This document shows, piece by piece, positions 1-6,063 of a stretch of DNA of 6,063 bases. A model generated the notes under the pieces. The model searched no databases. It saw only the letters and a program-made list of their open reading frames with translations, and was not told where the DNA came from. How positions within the stretch are numbered: position 1 is the stretch's first letter; each line of letters starts with the position of its first letter. A program made the translations under genes and the position numbers. The DNA comes from Propionibacteriaceae bacterium (GTDB taxonomy: Bacteria > Actinomycetota > Actinomycetes > Propionibacteriales > Propionibacteriaceae), in the NCBI GenBank assembly GCA_031265725.1, contig JAISCH010000255.1, positions 1 through 6,063 of the forward strand. Direction: 5' to 3'.

Positions 1-412
1 GCTGGCATCGGGGGAAGCCGTCGCCAAGTATGGGCTGAAGCCGCTGTTCAAGCTGATCGGATGGGGCCAAGCCGGAGTCGATCCAGCGGTCATGGGCATC
101 GGCCCGATCAAAGCCTCGCAGGACGCCCTCGAAGTTGCCGGTATCCAGGTTGCCGACCTCGACCTGGCCGAGGCCAACGAGGCTTTCGCCGCCCAGGCCT
201 GCGCGGTGGTGCGGGAATTGGGTCTGGACATGGCCAAGACGAACGTCAACGGCGGCGCGATAGCGATCGGCCACCCCATCGGAGCCTCCGGCGCGCGGAT
301 CACCGTAACCCTGCTCTACGAAATGCTACGCCGCCCGGAAGCCAAATACGGCCTGGCGACGCTGTGCATCGGTGGCGGCATGGGTATCGCCACAGTATTC
401 GAGAAGTGCTAG
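1..412 (+). CDS. Acetyl-CoA acetyltransferase (thiolase), C-terminal part, 5' end outside window
   Basis: This is a partial gene. The open frame starts at base 2 and runs 136 codons to TAG at 410-412, about the C-terminal third of a thiolase of roughly 390-400 residues. Three family signatures are visible. NEAFA is at partial residues 59-63. A glycine-rich block, [15 protein letters not shown], carries the catalytic His (codon 272-274). The CIGGG motif near the end carries the active-site Cys (codon 365-367) that acts as general base. The family condenses two acetyl-CoA to acetoacetyl-CoA or runs the reverse thiolysis in the cytoplasm. The nucleophilic N-terminal Cys lies outside the window. 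The internal ATG at 92 is not a start, because conserved thiolase sequence continues upstream of it. The gene is convergent with the regulator, 56 bp away. Next to a 4-hydroxybutyrate operon, cleavage of acetoacetyl-CoA is a plausible role (inference). A longer-chain 3-ketoacyl-CoA thiolase cannot be excluded. Confidence 0.93.
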   Translation, partial: LASGEAVAKYGLKPLFKLIGWGQAGVDPAVMGIGPIKASQDALEVAGIQVADLDLAEANEAFAAQACAVVRELGLDMAKTNVNGGAIAIGHPIGASGARITVTLLYEMLRRPEAKYGLATLCIGGGMGIATVFEKC

Positions 413-468
413 CTGAAGCAGCCTCGCCTCGTCCGTCTCCCGGCTTTCGTCGGCTGGTCCTTCGCCGC

Positions 469-2295
469 TCAATTCCTTGTGGCTAGGACGGAGCGGGCGT
501 GCCATAGCCGGAGCGCGAAGTGGGTGTCCACTGCGTGCGGGCCGTTGCGCCAGCCTGGGTCCTGGAGTTTGTCTATGCGTTCCAGGCGTTGCTTGACTGT
601 GTTGAAATGGACGTGGAGTTGGGCGGCGGTCGGACCCAATTGGCAGGAGTTCTCGAAGAATTGCCGGGCCGTCTCCGCAAGTTGGGTGCCGTGGGCATCG
701 TCGTAGGCGAGAATCTGGCCCAGGAAGCGATCGACTACCTGCTCAACGAAGCCGGGATCGGCACCGCCGACCAGGACTCCGGCGATGCCGAGGCTGGCCG
801 CGTCGAAGACCCCCTCGCGCAGACGGAGCACTGCGGCTGCCCGCGCCGTGGCCAGTGCCTCGTCGTGGGACAAGGCCAGCGTCTCGGCGACCGTGTCCTC
901 AGCGACACTCAAGCCGACAATCGCCGGGCAGCCCGAGCTCTTCAGCGCGGCGGCAAGGCGTTCGCCGAGAGCTCTCGGCTCGTCGGCGGCGATCAGTGCG
1001 CAGACATGGTCTTGATGGGGTGAGACCAGACCCTTGCTGTTCCCCCTCGTCTCCGCGATAGTCCGCAGGACCCGGGGCCAAATGCTCTTCTCAGCGGGCA
1101 CGCACAGCGCCGCCACGAACCTGTTCCCACTCAGCCCGTGCTGGGCGAGCCGCCTGGGCAGCGCGTCTGGCCTGCGCCCCGTCCGGACACTCATCAAGTC
1201 CTCGACCAACGCCGACCCGGCCCGTTCGTCGGCTTGAACGATGGCGTTCTGAACTGCCATCGAGGCCGTCACCAGCGCCGCGCCCCGGCGCAGATCAGAG
1301 AGCTTGGCCGGACTGGCCTCCCCGACCATCGCCAGGGTTCCGAAATGGTGGCCCTCCACTTCTATGCCCATCACGGCGAGGTCGCTATCGTCCAGGCGCA
1401 GCAACGCCGGCTCACGAGCGCCCAAGGACGCTTGCGCAGCCCCATTGACGCGCCATTGGAAGACCTCGCCTCTGGCGATGCCCGGCTGCGGAGTCCCGGC
1501 CAACAACCGTCCGCTCGGCGACCACAGGCTCAATGGCTGGCCCAACAATTCCTGCAGGGCCACGACCATGTCCACCGTGTCCCCGTCGCGGATCAGCAAC
1601 TCCAGCAGCCGCTCGTCCAACTTCAATGCCCTGGCCATGTCCTCGGCCATCGCGGTGCTGTTGCGCACGTCGGCGTCGAGCATCGTCCGAAGCTGCCGGA
1701 CATCCTCGCCAGCCTGCTGTTGGATCAGCACTATCGCCGCCTGGGCGGCCATCTGTTCCAGCGCGAACTGGCCCTTGCTGGTCAGCACCATGGGGGTGCG
1801 ATTCGCCACCAGCAACGCGCCGACGACCCGGCCGGAAATCCGGATCGGCACCCCGGTGACCGTGAAAACCCCTTCAGCAGCCACTATCTCGTCAATGTCG
1901 GCGACGTGGATCATCACCGGGTCGGCCAGATATTGATTGGTGTACGCCACCGGCTGACCCGCCGCGATCATGCCCAGCACGCCAGTGCCCAGCGGCATCC
2001 GGATAGTGCGGTACGCCTCGGTGCGCACCCCACTGGTCCAACGGATGAACGTCTCCCCAGCGGAGAGGTCATTCAGCGAGATGTAGGCCATGTCAGCGGC
2101 CAGCAGATGCCTGGTCCGCTGCACAATCGAATGCGCCACGATATCGGGATCACGATTCTGGGCCAGATCGGTGGCTGAGTCATGGATGGCCGCCAGCACA
2201 TCGCTCACCGACGGAGACGCAAAAGCCGCCGCGTCCTCCCGTGCCAGGGAGCGTACGGCCCGTTCAGTTGACGGCCGTTGCTGGGTTTTGGCCAT
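469..2295 (-). CDS. GAF-domain PucR/CdaR-family transcriptional regulator
   Basis: A cytoplasmic DNA-binding regulator of 608 residues. Residues about 45-195 look like a GAF sensor domain, ending in a segment typical of GAF folds (GVPIRISGRVVGALLVANR) followed by a helix. Residues about 200-370 form a helical linker and a second alpha/beta region. Residues about 385-500 resemble the degenerate CdaR/GGDEF-like middle domain. The C-terminus (about 540-600) matches the PucR helix-turn-helix: a TAAQLHVHFNTVKQRLERIDKL core at 556-577, then a DTHFALRLWHA helix. Start choice: the ATG at 2295 has AGGTG six bases upstream, whereas an in-frame GTG at 2304 lies inside that AGGTG and has no good site of its own, so I prefer the ATG (the GTG would add three residues). 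The gene is divergent from abfD, so it probably controls the 4-hydroxybutyrate operon and perhaps itself. The ligand is unknown. Family assignment is firm; target and effector are inference. Confidence 0.9.
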   Translation of the reverse strand: MAKTQQRPSTERAVRSLAREDAAAFASPSVSDVLAAIHDSATDLAQNRDPDIVAHSIVQRTRHLLAADMAYISLNDLSAGETFIRWTSGVRTEAYRTIRMPLGTGVLGMIAAGQPVAYTNQYLADPVMIHVADIDEIVAAEGVFTVTGVPIRISGRVVGALLVANRTPMVLTSKGQFALEQMAAQAAIVLIQQQAGEDVRQLRTMLDADVRNSTAMAEDMARALKLDERLLELLIRDGDTVDMVVALQELLGQPLSLWSPSGRLLAGTPQPGIARGEVFQWRVNGAAQASLGAREPALLRLDDSDLAVMGIEVEGHHFGTLAMVGEASPAKLSDLRRGAALVTASMAVQNAIVQADERAGSALVEDLMSVRTGRRPDALPRRLAQHGLSGNRFVAALCVPAEKSIWPRVLRTIAETRGNSKGLVSPHQDHVCALIAADEPRALGERLAAALKSSGCPAIVGLSVAEDTVAETLALSHDEALATARAAAVLRLREGVFDAASLGIAGVLVGGADPGFVEQVVDRFLGQILAYDDAHGTQLAETARQFFENSCQLGPTAAQLHVHFNTVKQRLERIDKLQDPGWRNGPHAVDTHFALRLWHARSVLATRN

Positions 2296-2301
2296 TTGCG
2301 A

Positions 2302-2306
2302 CACCT
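2302..2306 (-). promoter_or_regulatory. Ribosome binding site deciding the regulator start
   Basis: Read on the minus strand, AGGTG ends six bases before the ATG at 2295-2293. An alternative GTG start (2304-2302) is embedded in this motif and has no purine-rich element at a usable distance, so this site favours the ATG. Confidence 0.55.
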
Positions 2307-2327
2307 ATGTTCTGACTATGTCCTGAG
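2306..2327. repeat. Imperfect 11-bp tandem repeat upstream of the regulator
   Basis: TATGTTCTGAC (2306-2316) is followed directly by TATGTCCTGAG (2317-2327), identical at nine of eleven positions with a period of about one helical turn. It abuts the regulator's ribosome site, so it could be an autoregulatory binding site or simply chance similarity. Confidence 0.3.
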
Positions 2328-2339
2328 CAAACACGACCA

Positions 2340-2398
2340 TGATAGTTTTATGGCTACCGCTGACATTCACTTCCAGGTTACTGCTGGGAATACTATCA
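2340..2398. repeat. Inverted repeat TGATAGT / ACTATCA, candidate operator
   Basis: TGATAGT at 2340-2346 and ACTATCA at 2392-2398 are perfect 7-base inverted copies with centres 52 bp apart, close to five helical turns. Each arm overlaps the best -10-like hexamer for the gene it faces (TATCAT minus, TACTAT plus). Such placement would suit a regulator that binds both promoters. The match is seen directly; operator function is inference and could be chance. Confidence 0.35.
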
Positions 2399-2485
2399 AG
2401 GGAAGCCCCCACGGCAACCAGCTTTGCCAACAACGACGATGGACGACAAGTTGCACAGCGGAAGAGCAGTCGCATTGAGTTGGCG

Positions 2486-2505
2486 AGCCGGTGAAACGTC
2501 CGGCT
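2486..2505 (+). other. Short hairpin in the abfD leader
   Basis: AGCCGG (2486-2491) and CCGGCT (2500-2505) are perfect inverted copies around an eight-base loop, ending 35 bp before the abfD start. In an abfD transcript this would form a small GC-rich stem. It has no U-tract, so it is not a terminator. It might protect the 5' end or be a protein site, but it is short enough to be chance. Confidence 0.3.
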
Positions 2506-2528
2506 GAACGCGGGAAAACGACACGTAC

Positions 2529-2534
2529 AAGGAG
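2529..2534 (+). promoter_or_regulatory. Strong ribosome binding site of abfD
   Basis: AAGGAG lies six bases before the ATG at 2541. It is the strongest Shine-Dalgarno match in the window and fixes the abfD start. Confidence 0.8.
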
Positions 2535-2540
2535 CACACC

Positions 2541-3992
2541 ATGGCACTGATGACAGGTGACGAATACATCGCAAGCCTTCGCAAACTCAAGTTGAAGATC
2601 TACCTTTTCGGAGAACTGGTGGCCGATCCGGTGGACGACCCGATCATTCGTCCCTCGTTGAACTCCATCAAGGCCACCTACGACCTGGCGCAGGACCCCC
2701 AGTACGCCGATTTGGCAACGGCAATCTCACCGTTCACCGGCGAACGGGTCAACCGCTTCCTGCATATCCACCAGGGCACGGACGATCTGGCCAAGAAGGT
2801 ACGGATGCAGCGCGTGCTCGGCCAGCAGACTGCCTCCTGCTTCCAGCGTTGCGTCGGCCTTGACGCCATCAACTCGGTCTACTCGACCACCTATGAGTGC
2901 GACCAAGCCCACGGCACCGAATACCACCAGCGTTTCATCGAATACCTCAAGTACTGCCAGGCCAATGATCTGATCATCGACGGTGCCATGACCGATCCCA
3001 AGGGCGACCGTGGCCTTCCGCCGCACAAGCAGGCCGACCCGGATCTATTCGTCCGGGTGGTCGAGCGCCGTCCGGACGGCATCGTCGTCTCCGGAGCCAA
3101 GGCCCACCAGACCGGATCAGCGAACTCGCACGAGATGATCGTCATGCCGACGCAGTCGATGACCGAGGCCGACAAGGACTGGGCGGTCGCCTTCTCCTGC
3201 CCGATGGACACCGAGGGCGTCTTCCTGATCATGGGGCGGCAATCCTGCGACACCCGCAAGTTGGAGGGCGGGACCCTTGATGTCGGCAACCCCGACTTCG
3301 GCGGCCAGGAGGCGTTGATCGTCTTCGACAACGTGTTCATTCCGAACGAACACGTCTACCTGGACGGCGAGTACGACTTCTCCGGCATGCTGGTCGAACG
3401 CTTCGCGGGCTACCACCGGCAGAGCTACGGCGGCTGCAAGACGGGCGTGGCCGACTGTGTGATCGGCGCGACCGCACTCGCCGCAGAGTACAACGGCGCC
3501 CAGCGGGCCAGCCACGTCAAGGACAAGCTGATCGAGATGGTGCATCTCAACGAGACCCTGTGGGCCTGTGGCCTGGCCTGCTCTTACGAGGGCAAAGAGA
3601 CCGCCTCCGGCAACTACCTGGTCGATCTGCTGCTGGCCAATATCTGCAAGCAGAACGTCACCCGCTTCCCCTACGAGATCTGCCGTCTCGCTGCCGACAT
3701 AGCCGGTGGCCTGCTGGTGACAGCTCCCTCCGAGAAGGACCTGCGCGACCCGAAGATCGGCCCGTGGGTGGACAAGTACTTCCGTGGCGTTGCGACAGTG
3801 CCGACCGAGGACCGGCTCAAGGTGATGCGCTTCATCGAGAACATGGTCCACGGCACCGGATCGGTCGCCTATCTGACCGAGTCGATGCACGGGGCTGGCT
3901 CCCCGCAGGCACAACGCATCATGATCAGCCGTCAGGCCGACCTGGAGGCGAAGAAAGCACTCGTCAAGAAGCTCATCCACATCCAGGGCTGA
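2541..3992 (+). CDS. abfD: 4-hydroxybutyryl-CoA dehydratase / vinylacetyl-CoA delta-isomerase
   Basis: A 483-residue cytoplasmic enzyme of the 4-hydroxyphenylacetate 3-monooxygenase (HpaB)-like flavoprotein family. It converts 4-hydroxybutyryl-CoA to crotonyl-CoA by a radical mechanism using FAD and a [4Fe-4S] cluster, and also isomerises vinylacetyl-CoA. All four cluster ligands known from the Clostridium aminobutyricum enzyme (Cys99, Cys103, His292, Cys299) have counterparts: C100 and C104 in ASCFQRCVG, H292 in GYHRQSYGGCKTG, and C299 in the same block. Residues implicated in catalysis there also appear here: E257 (GGQE), Y296 and K300. E447 in TESMHGAGSPQAQR probably corresponds to clostridial Glu455. 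Length is close to the family's roughly 490 residues, so the protein looks intact. It is the first gene of the operon and has a strong ribosome site. HpaB-type hydroxylases are the main alternative, but they lack these cluster ligands, so the assignment is secure. Confidence 0.96.
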   Translation: MALMTGDEYIASLRKLKLKIYLFGELVADPVDDPIIRPSLNSIKATYDLAQDPQYADLATAISPFTGERVNRFLHIHQGTDDLAKKVRMQRVLGQQTASCFQRCVGLDAINSVYSTTYECDQAHGTEYHQRFIEYLKYCQANDLIIDGAMTDPKGDRGLPPHKQADPDLFVRVVERRPDGIVVSGAKAHQTGSANSHEMIVMPTQSMTEADKDWAVAFSCPMDTEGVFLIMGRQSCDTRKLEGGTLDVGNPDFGGQEALIVFDNVFIPNEHVYLDGEYDFSGMLVERFAGYHRQSYGGCKTGVADCVIGATALAAEYNGAQRASHVKDKLIEMVHLNETLWACGLACSYEGKETASGNYLVDLLLANICKQNVTRFPYEICRLAADIAGGLLVTAPSEKDLRDPKIGPWVDKYFRGVATVPTEDRLKVMRFIENMVHGTGSVAYLTESMHGAGSPQAQRIMISRQADLEAKKALVKKLIHIQG

Positions 3993-4001
3993 GTCCCAGC
4001 C

Positions 4002-4325
4002 ATGAGCACCGACGTTTTTCTGGCCCAAGTCGAAGAGGTGCTGGCCGGTCGGGTCCGGCCAGTCCTGCACCAGCATGGCGGGGACGTGTCGCTGGAAAGT
4101 GTTGAGGGCGACGTGGTCCACGTCCGGCTCCTCGGTGAGTGCTCGGGCTGCCCGGCCGCCGACATGTCGATGCAGTTGATCGTCAAAGAGGAGTTGCAGG
4201 ACGCGCTGCCGCAGATCAAAGACGTGGTGTTGAATGGCGGGGTGAGCGACGAGTTGATCGACATGGCCAAGCAGTTGCTGCACAGACCCCGCTATTCCCA
4301 GCCGCCGCCCCGGCTGGCCTCCTGA
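4002..4325 (+). CDS. NifU C-terminal domain (Nfu-type) iron-sulfur cluster carrier
   Basis: A 107-residue protein that is almost entirely one NifU-C (Nfu) domain. Residues about 5-30 carry the typical RVRPVLHQHGGDV start. The CxxC motif is C47-S-G-C50 followed by P51, and an IVKEELQDALPQIKDVV helix and strand close the domain near residue 77. Nfu proteins bind a [4Fe-4S] or [2Fe-2S] cluster through CxxC, usually as dimers, and pass it to target enzymes. The tail (about 94-107) is basic and proline-rich. It starts nine bases after the abfD stop with no good ribosome site, since AGGG at 3985-3988 is too distant. Translation is therefore probably coupled to abfD. Lying between a [4Fe-4S] dehydratase and its CoA-transferase, it may load or repair the AbfD cluster (inference). 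The domain assignment is firm; the client is not shown by sequence. Confidence 0.9.
   Translation: MSTDVFLAQVEEVLAGRVRPVLHQHGGDVSLESVEGDVVHVRLLGECSGCPAADMSMQLIVKEELQDALPQIKDVVLNGGVSDELIDMAKQLLHRPRYSQPPPRLAS
4041..4062 (+). other. Strong 8-bp hairpin inside the start of the Nfu gene
   Basis: CTGGCCGG (4041-4048) and CCGGCCAG (4055-4062) are perfect inverted copies around a six-base loop, with a possible extra G-U pair outside. The stem starts about 40 bases into the Nfu coding region and just after abfD. It could hold back translation or shield the abfD message from 3' decay. In GC-rich coding DNA it may also be chance. Confidence 0.35.
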
Positions 4326-4366
4326 CAGCGGGCCATGGCGGACCAACAGCCCGAAACGATCCACGG

Positions 4367-4371
4367 AAGGA
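4367..4371 (+). promoter_or_regulatory. Ribosome binding site deciding the abfT start
   Basis: AAGGA lies eight bases before the ATG at 4380. The other in-frame ATG at 4335 has no comparable site, so this motif supports the shorter protein. Confidence 0.65.
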
Positions 4372-4379
4372 ACCCCGAG

Positions 4380-5690
4380 ATGGACTGGCAATCCCACTAC
4401 CTTAGCCGCTTGACCAGCAGCGACGAGGCGGTCAAACGGATCAAGTCGGGCGACCGGGTGGTCGTCGGGCACGCCTGCGGGGAGCCGAGTGCCTTAGTCG
4501 ACGCCCTGGTGGCCAACGCGGCGGAATACCGCAATGTCGAGATCGTCCACATGGTGCCGATGGGCACTTCGCCGTATTGCGCGCCGGGGATGGAGGAGCA
4601 CTTCATCCATAACAGCGTCTTCGTCGGCAGCCCCACCCGGGCGGCCGTCAACTCCGGCCGGGCCGACTTCACCCCGGTCTTCTTCTACAAGTTCCCTGAA
4701 TTGCTGAGCACTGGCTTGCGGCCCGATGTGGCGCTGGTCCACGTCTCACCTCCCGACCAGCACGGCTATTGCTCCTTTGGGGTCTCGGTCGACTACACGA
4801 AGACTGCCGCTGAAGTGGCGGGCATCGTCATCGCCCAGGTGAATCCGAACATGCCGCGCACTCTCGGCGACTCGATGATCCACGTCACCGACCTTGACGC
4901 CATCGTGGAGACCGACGACCCGATCATCGAATTGGGCGCTCCGGTTCCCAGCGAGGTCGAGATGCGGATCGGTGAGCACTGCGCGAGCCTGATCAACGAC
5001 GGCGACACGCTGCAGTTGGGCATCGGCGCGATCCCGGACGCAGTGCTCCGTTTCCTCACCGGCAAGCGTGATCTCGGAATCCACTCGGAGATGTTCTCCG
5101 ACGGGGTGGTGGAACTCATCGAAGCCGGAGTGGTGACCAATGCCAGGAAGCAGTTGCACCCCGGAAAGTGCGTGGTCAGCTTTTTGATGGGCACCCGGAA
5201 GCTATACGACTACGCCGACAACAACCCGGCGGTCTTCATGGCTGGCGTGGAGTGGGTGAATCATCCGATGGTCATCGCGCAGAACGACAACGTGGTGTCG
5301 ATCAACTCCTGCGTGCAGGTCGACTTGCAGGGCCAGATCGTCTCGTCGTCGGCCGGACTGAAACAGATCAGCGGCATCGGCGGCCAAGCGGATTTCGTGC
5401 GCGGCTCGGCCTTCTCCAAGGGGGGACGCTCTATCCTCGCCATCGGATCGATGGCCAAGGGCGGGATCTCGAAGATCATTCCGTTCATCAACGAGGGTTC
5501 GGCGGTCTCCACGCTGCGCGAGGATGTCAACTATGTGGTCACCGAATACGGTGTCGCCGAATTGGCGGGCCAGACACTGCGGGAACGAGCGCGGCGACTC
5601 ATCGCCATCGCCCATCCCGAGGTGCGTGGCCAGCTCCAAGATGAGTACGAACGCCGGTTCGGCAACCTCGATAAGACAATAGGGCGGTAA
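4380..5690 (+). CDS. abfT: 4-hydroxybutyrate CoA-transferase
   Basis: A 436-residue class I CoA-transferase of the acetyl-CoA hydrolase/transferase family. It moves CoA from acetyl-CoA (or another acyl-CoA) to 4-hydroxybutyrate, making the substrate of AbfD. The catalytic Glu, which forms the glutamyl-CoA thioester, is E237 in GIHSEMFSDG, one position from Glu238 of the characterised clostridial and butyryl-CoA:acetate transferases. Other family blocks are GIGAIPDAV (214-222) and GIGGQADFVRGSAFSKGGRSI (332-352). Start choice: the ATG at 4380 has AAGGA eight bases upstream and gives the usual family length. The ATG at 4335 would add 15 residues that do not look conserved and has only a weak site. 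The gap to the Nfu gene is 54 bp, and the next gene follows after two bases. Butyryl-CoA:acetate CoA-transferase is the nearest alternative, but the abfD neighbour favours 4-hydroxybutyrate. Confidence 0.92.
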   Translation: MDWQSHYLSRLTSSDEAVKRIKSGDRVVVGHACGEPSALVDALVANAAEYRNVEIVHMVPMGTSPYCAPGMEEHFIHNSVFVGSPTRAAVNSGRADFTPVFFYKFPELLSTGLRPDVALVHVSPPDQHGYCSFGVSVDYTKTAAEVAGIVIAQVNPNMPRTLGDSMIHVTDLDAIVETDDPIIELGAPVPSEVEMRIGEHCASLINDGDTLQLGIGAIPDAVLRFLTGKRDLGIHSEMFSDGVVELIEAGVVTNARKQLHPGKCVVSFLMGTRKLYDYADNNPAVFMAGVEWVNHPMVIAQNDNVVSINSCVQVDLQGQIVSSSAGLKQISGIGGQADFVRGSAFSKGGRSILAIGSMAKGGISKIIPFINEGSAVSTLREDVNYVVTEYGVAELAGQTLRERARRLIAIAHPEVRGQLQDEYERRFGNLDKTIGR

Positions 5691-5692
5691 TC

Positions 5693-6063
<371 letters not shown>

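Larger units (their letters stand above)
2296..2540. promoter_or_regulatory. Divergent intergenic control region between regulator and abfD
   Basis: This stretch of about 245 bp lies between the outward-facing regulator and abfD genes and must hold both promoters. It is visibly more AT-rich near 2306-2400 than the flanking genes. On the plus strand TACTAT (2391-2396) is a possible -10, with only a weak TTCACT (2366-2371) at a long 19-bp spacing. On the minus strand TATCAT (2344-2339) is a possible -10, without a convincing -35. No convincing gene lies here: the short frames crossing it lack family resemblance and a good ribosome site. The exact promoter boxes are tentative; the regulatory role of the region rests mainly on gene orientation. 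Confidence 0.6.

Noticed and set aside
413..468. Possible bidirectional terminator between the convergent thiolase and regulator genes
   Set aside because: Only a 5-bp stem with a very long loop could be drawn and there is no T-run, so I see no supportable intrinsic terminator.
61..486. Open frame of 141 codons overlapping the thiolase
   Set aside because: The thiolase frame carries the conserved catalytic motifs. This shifted frame is Arg/Pro/Gly-rich and has no family resemblance.
1138..2178. Open frame of 346 codons on the plus strand inside the regulator gene
   Set aside because: It lies wholly opposite the GAF/PucR gene, and its translation is rich in Arg, His, Gln and Pro without a domain. 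It is best explained as a shadow of the regulator.
2413..2428. Small palindrome GGCAA-N6-TTGCC in the intergenic region
   Set aside because: The arms are only five bases, so it is not distinguishable from chance. It is kept only as a possible minor operator.
2451..2479. Possible promoter with TTGCAC as -35 near abfD
   Set aside because: The hexamer 17 bases downstream (ATTGAG) is a poor -10, so the pair is not convincing.
2305..2574. Small minus-strand frames in the intergenic region and abfD start (89 and 64 codons)
   Set aside because: They overlap the abfD start and its ribosome site, lack a good ribosome site of their own as far as I can see, and resemble no known family.
3117..4472. 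Long open frame (451 codons) on the minus strand across abfD, the Nfu gene and the start of abfT
   Set aside because: It is antisense to three genes with clear family motifs. Its translation is low-complexity, rich in His, Asp, Val and Gly, and has no recognisable domain. Long antisense frames are normal in GC-rich DNA.

Overview
The window is GC-rich, and its codons end mostly in G or C. It carries a PucR-type regulator with a GAF domain, a combination common in high-GC Gram-positives. This suggests an actinobacterium, probably anaerobic or microaerobic because the central enzyme belongs to an oxygen-sensitive [4Fe-4S] flavoprotein family. I cannot name the species from the sequence alone.

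Layout. (1) Positions 1-412, plus strand: the C-terminal third of an acetyl-CoA acetyltransferase (thiolase), cut by the window edge. (2) Positions 469-2295, minus strand: a large GAF/PucR-family transcriptional regulator, convergent with the thiolase. (3) Positions 2296-2540: a divergent intergenic region of about 245 bp. It holds an inverted repeat whose arms overlap candidate -10 boxes on both strands, and a short leader hairpin. (4) From 2541 to the right edge, plus strand: a tightly packed operon. Its genes are 4-hydroxybutyryl-CoA dehydratase (abfD), a small NifU-C-domain (Nfu-type) iron-sulfur protein, 4-hydroxybutyrate CoA-transferase (abfT), and the N-terminal part of an enoyl-CoA hydratase (crotonase), which is cut by the window end.

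How the genes work together. AbfT activates 4-hydroxybutyrate to 4-hydroxybutyryl-CoA. AbfD dehydrates and isomerises that to crotonyl-CoA. The crotonase hydrates crotonyl-CoA to 3-hydroxybutyryl-CoA. After a dehydrogenase step not seen here, a thiolase such as the one at the left edge would cleave acetoacetyl-CoA to acetyl-CoA. This is the known route for 4-hydroxybutyrate (and 4-aminobutyrate or succinate-semialdehyde derived) catabolism. The direction, and whether crotonyl-CoA goes to acetyl-CoA or is reduced to butyrate, cannot be decided from this window.

The least ordinary point is the small Nfu-type Fe-S carrier set between abfD and abfT. It looks like a dedicated cluster-delivery or repair partner for the [4Fe-4S] dehydratase. 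The divergent GAF/PucR regulator is the natural candidate for sensing the substrate or an intermediate. No RNA genes, mobile elements or CRISPR arrays were seen.
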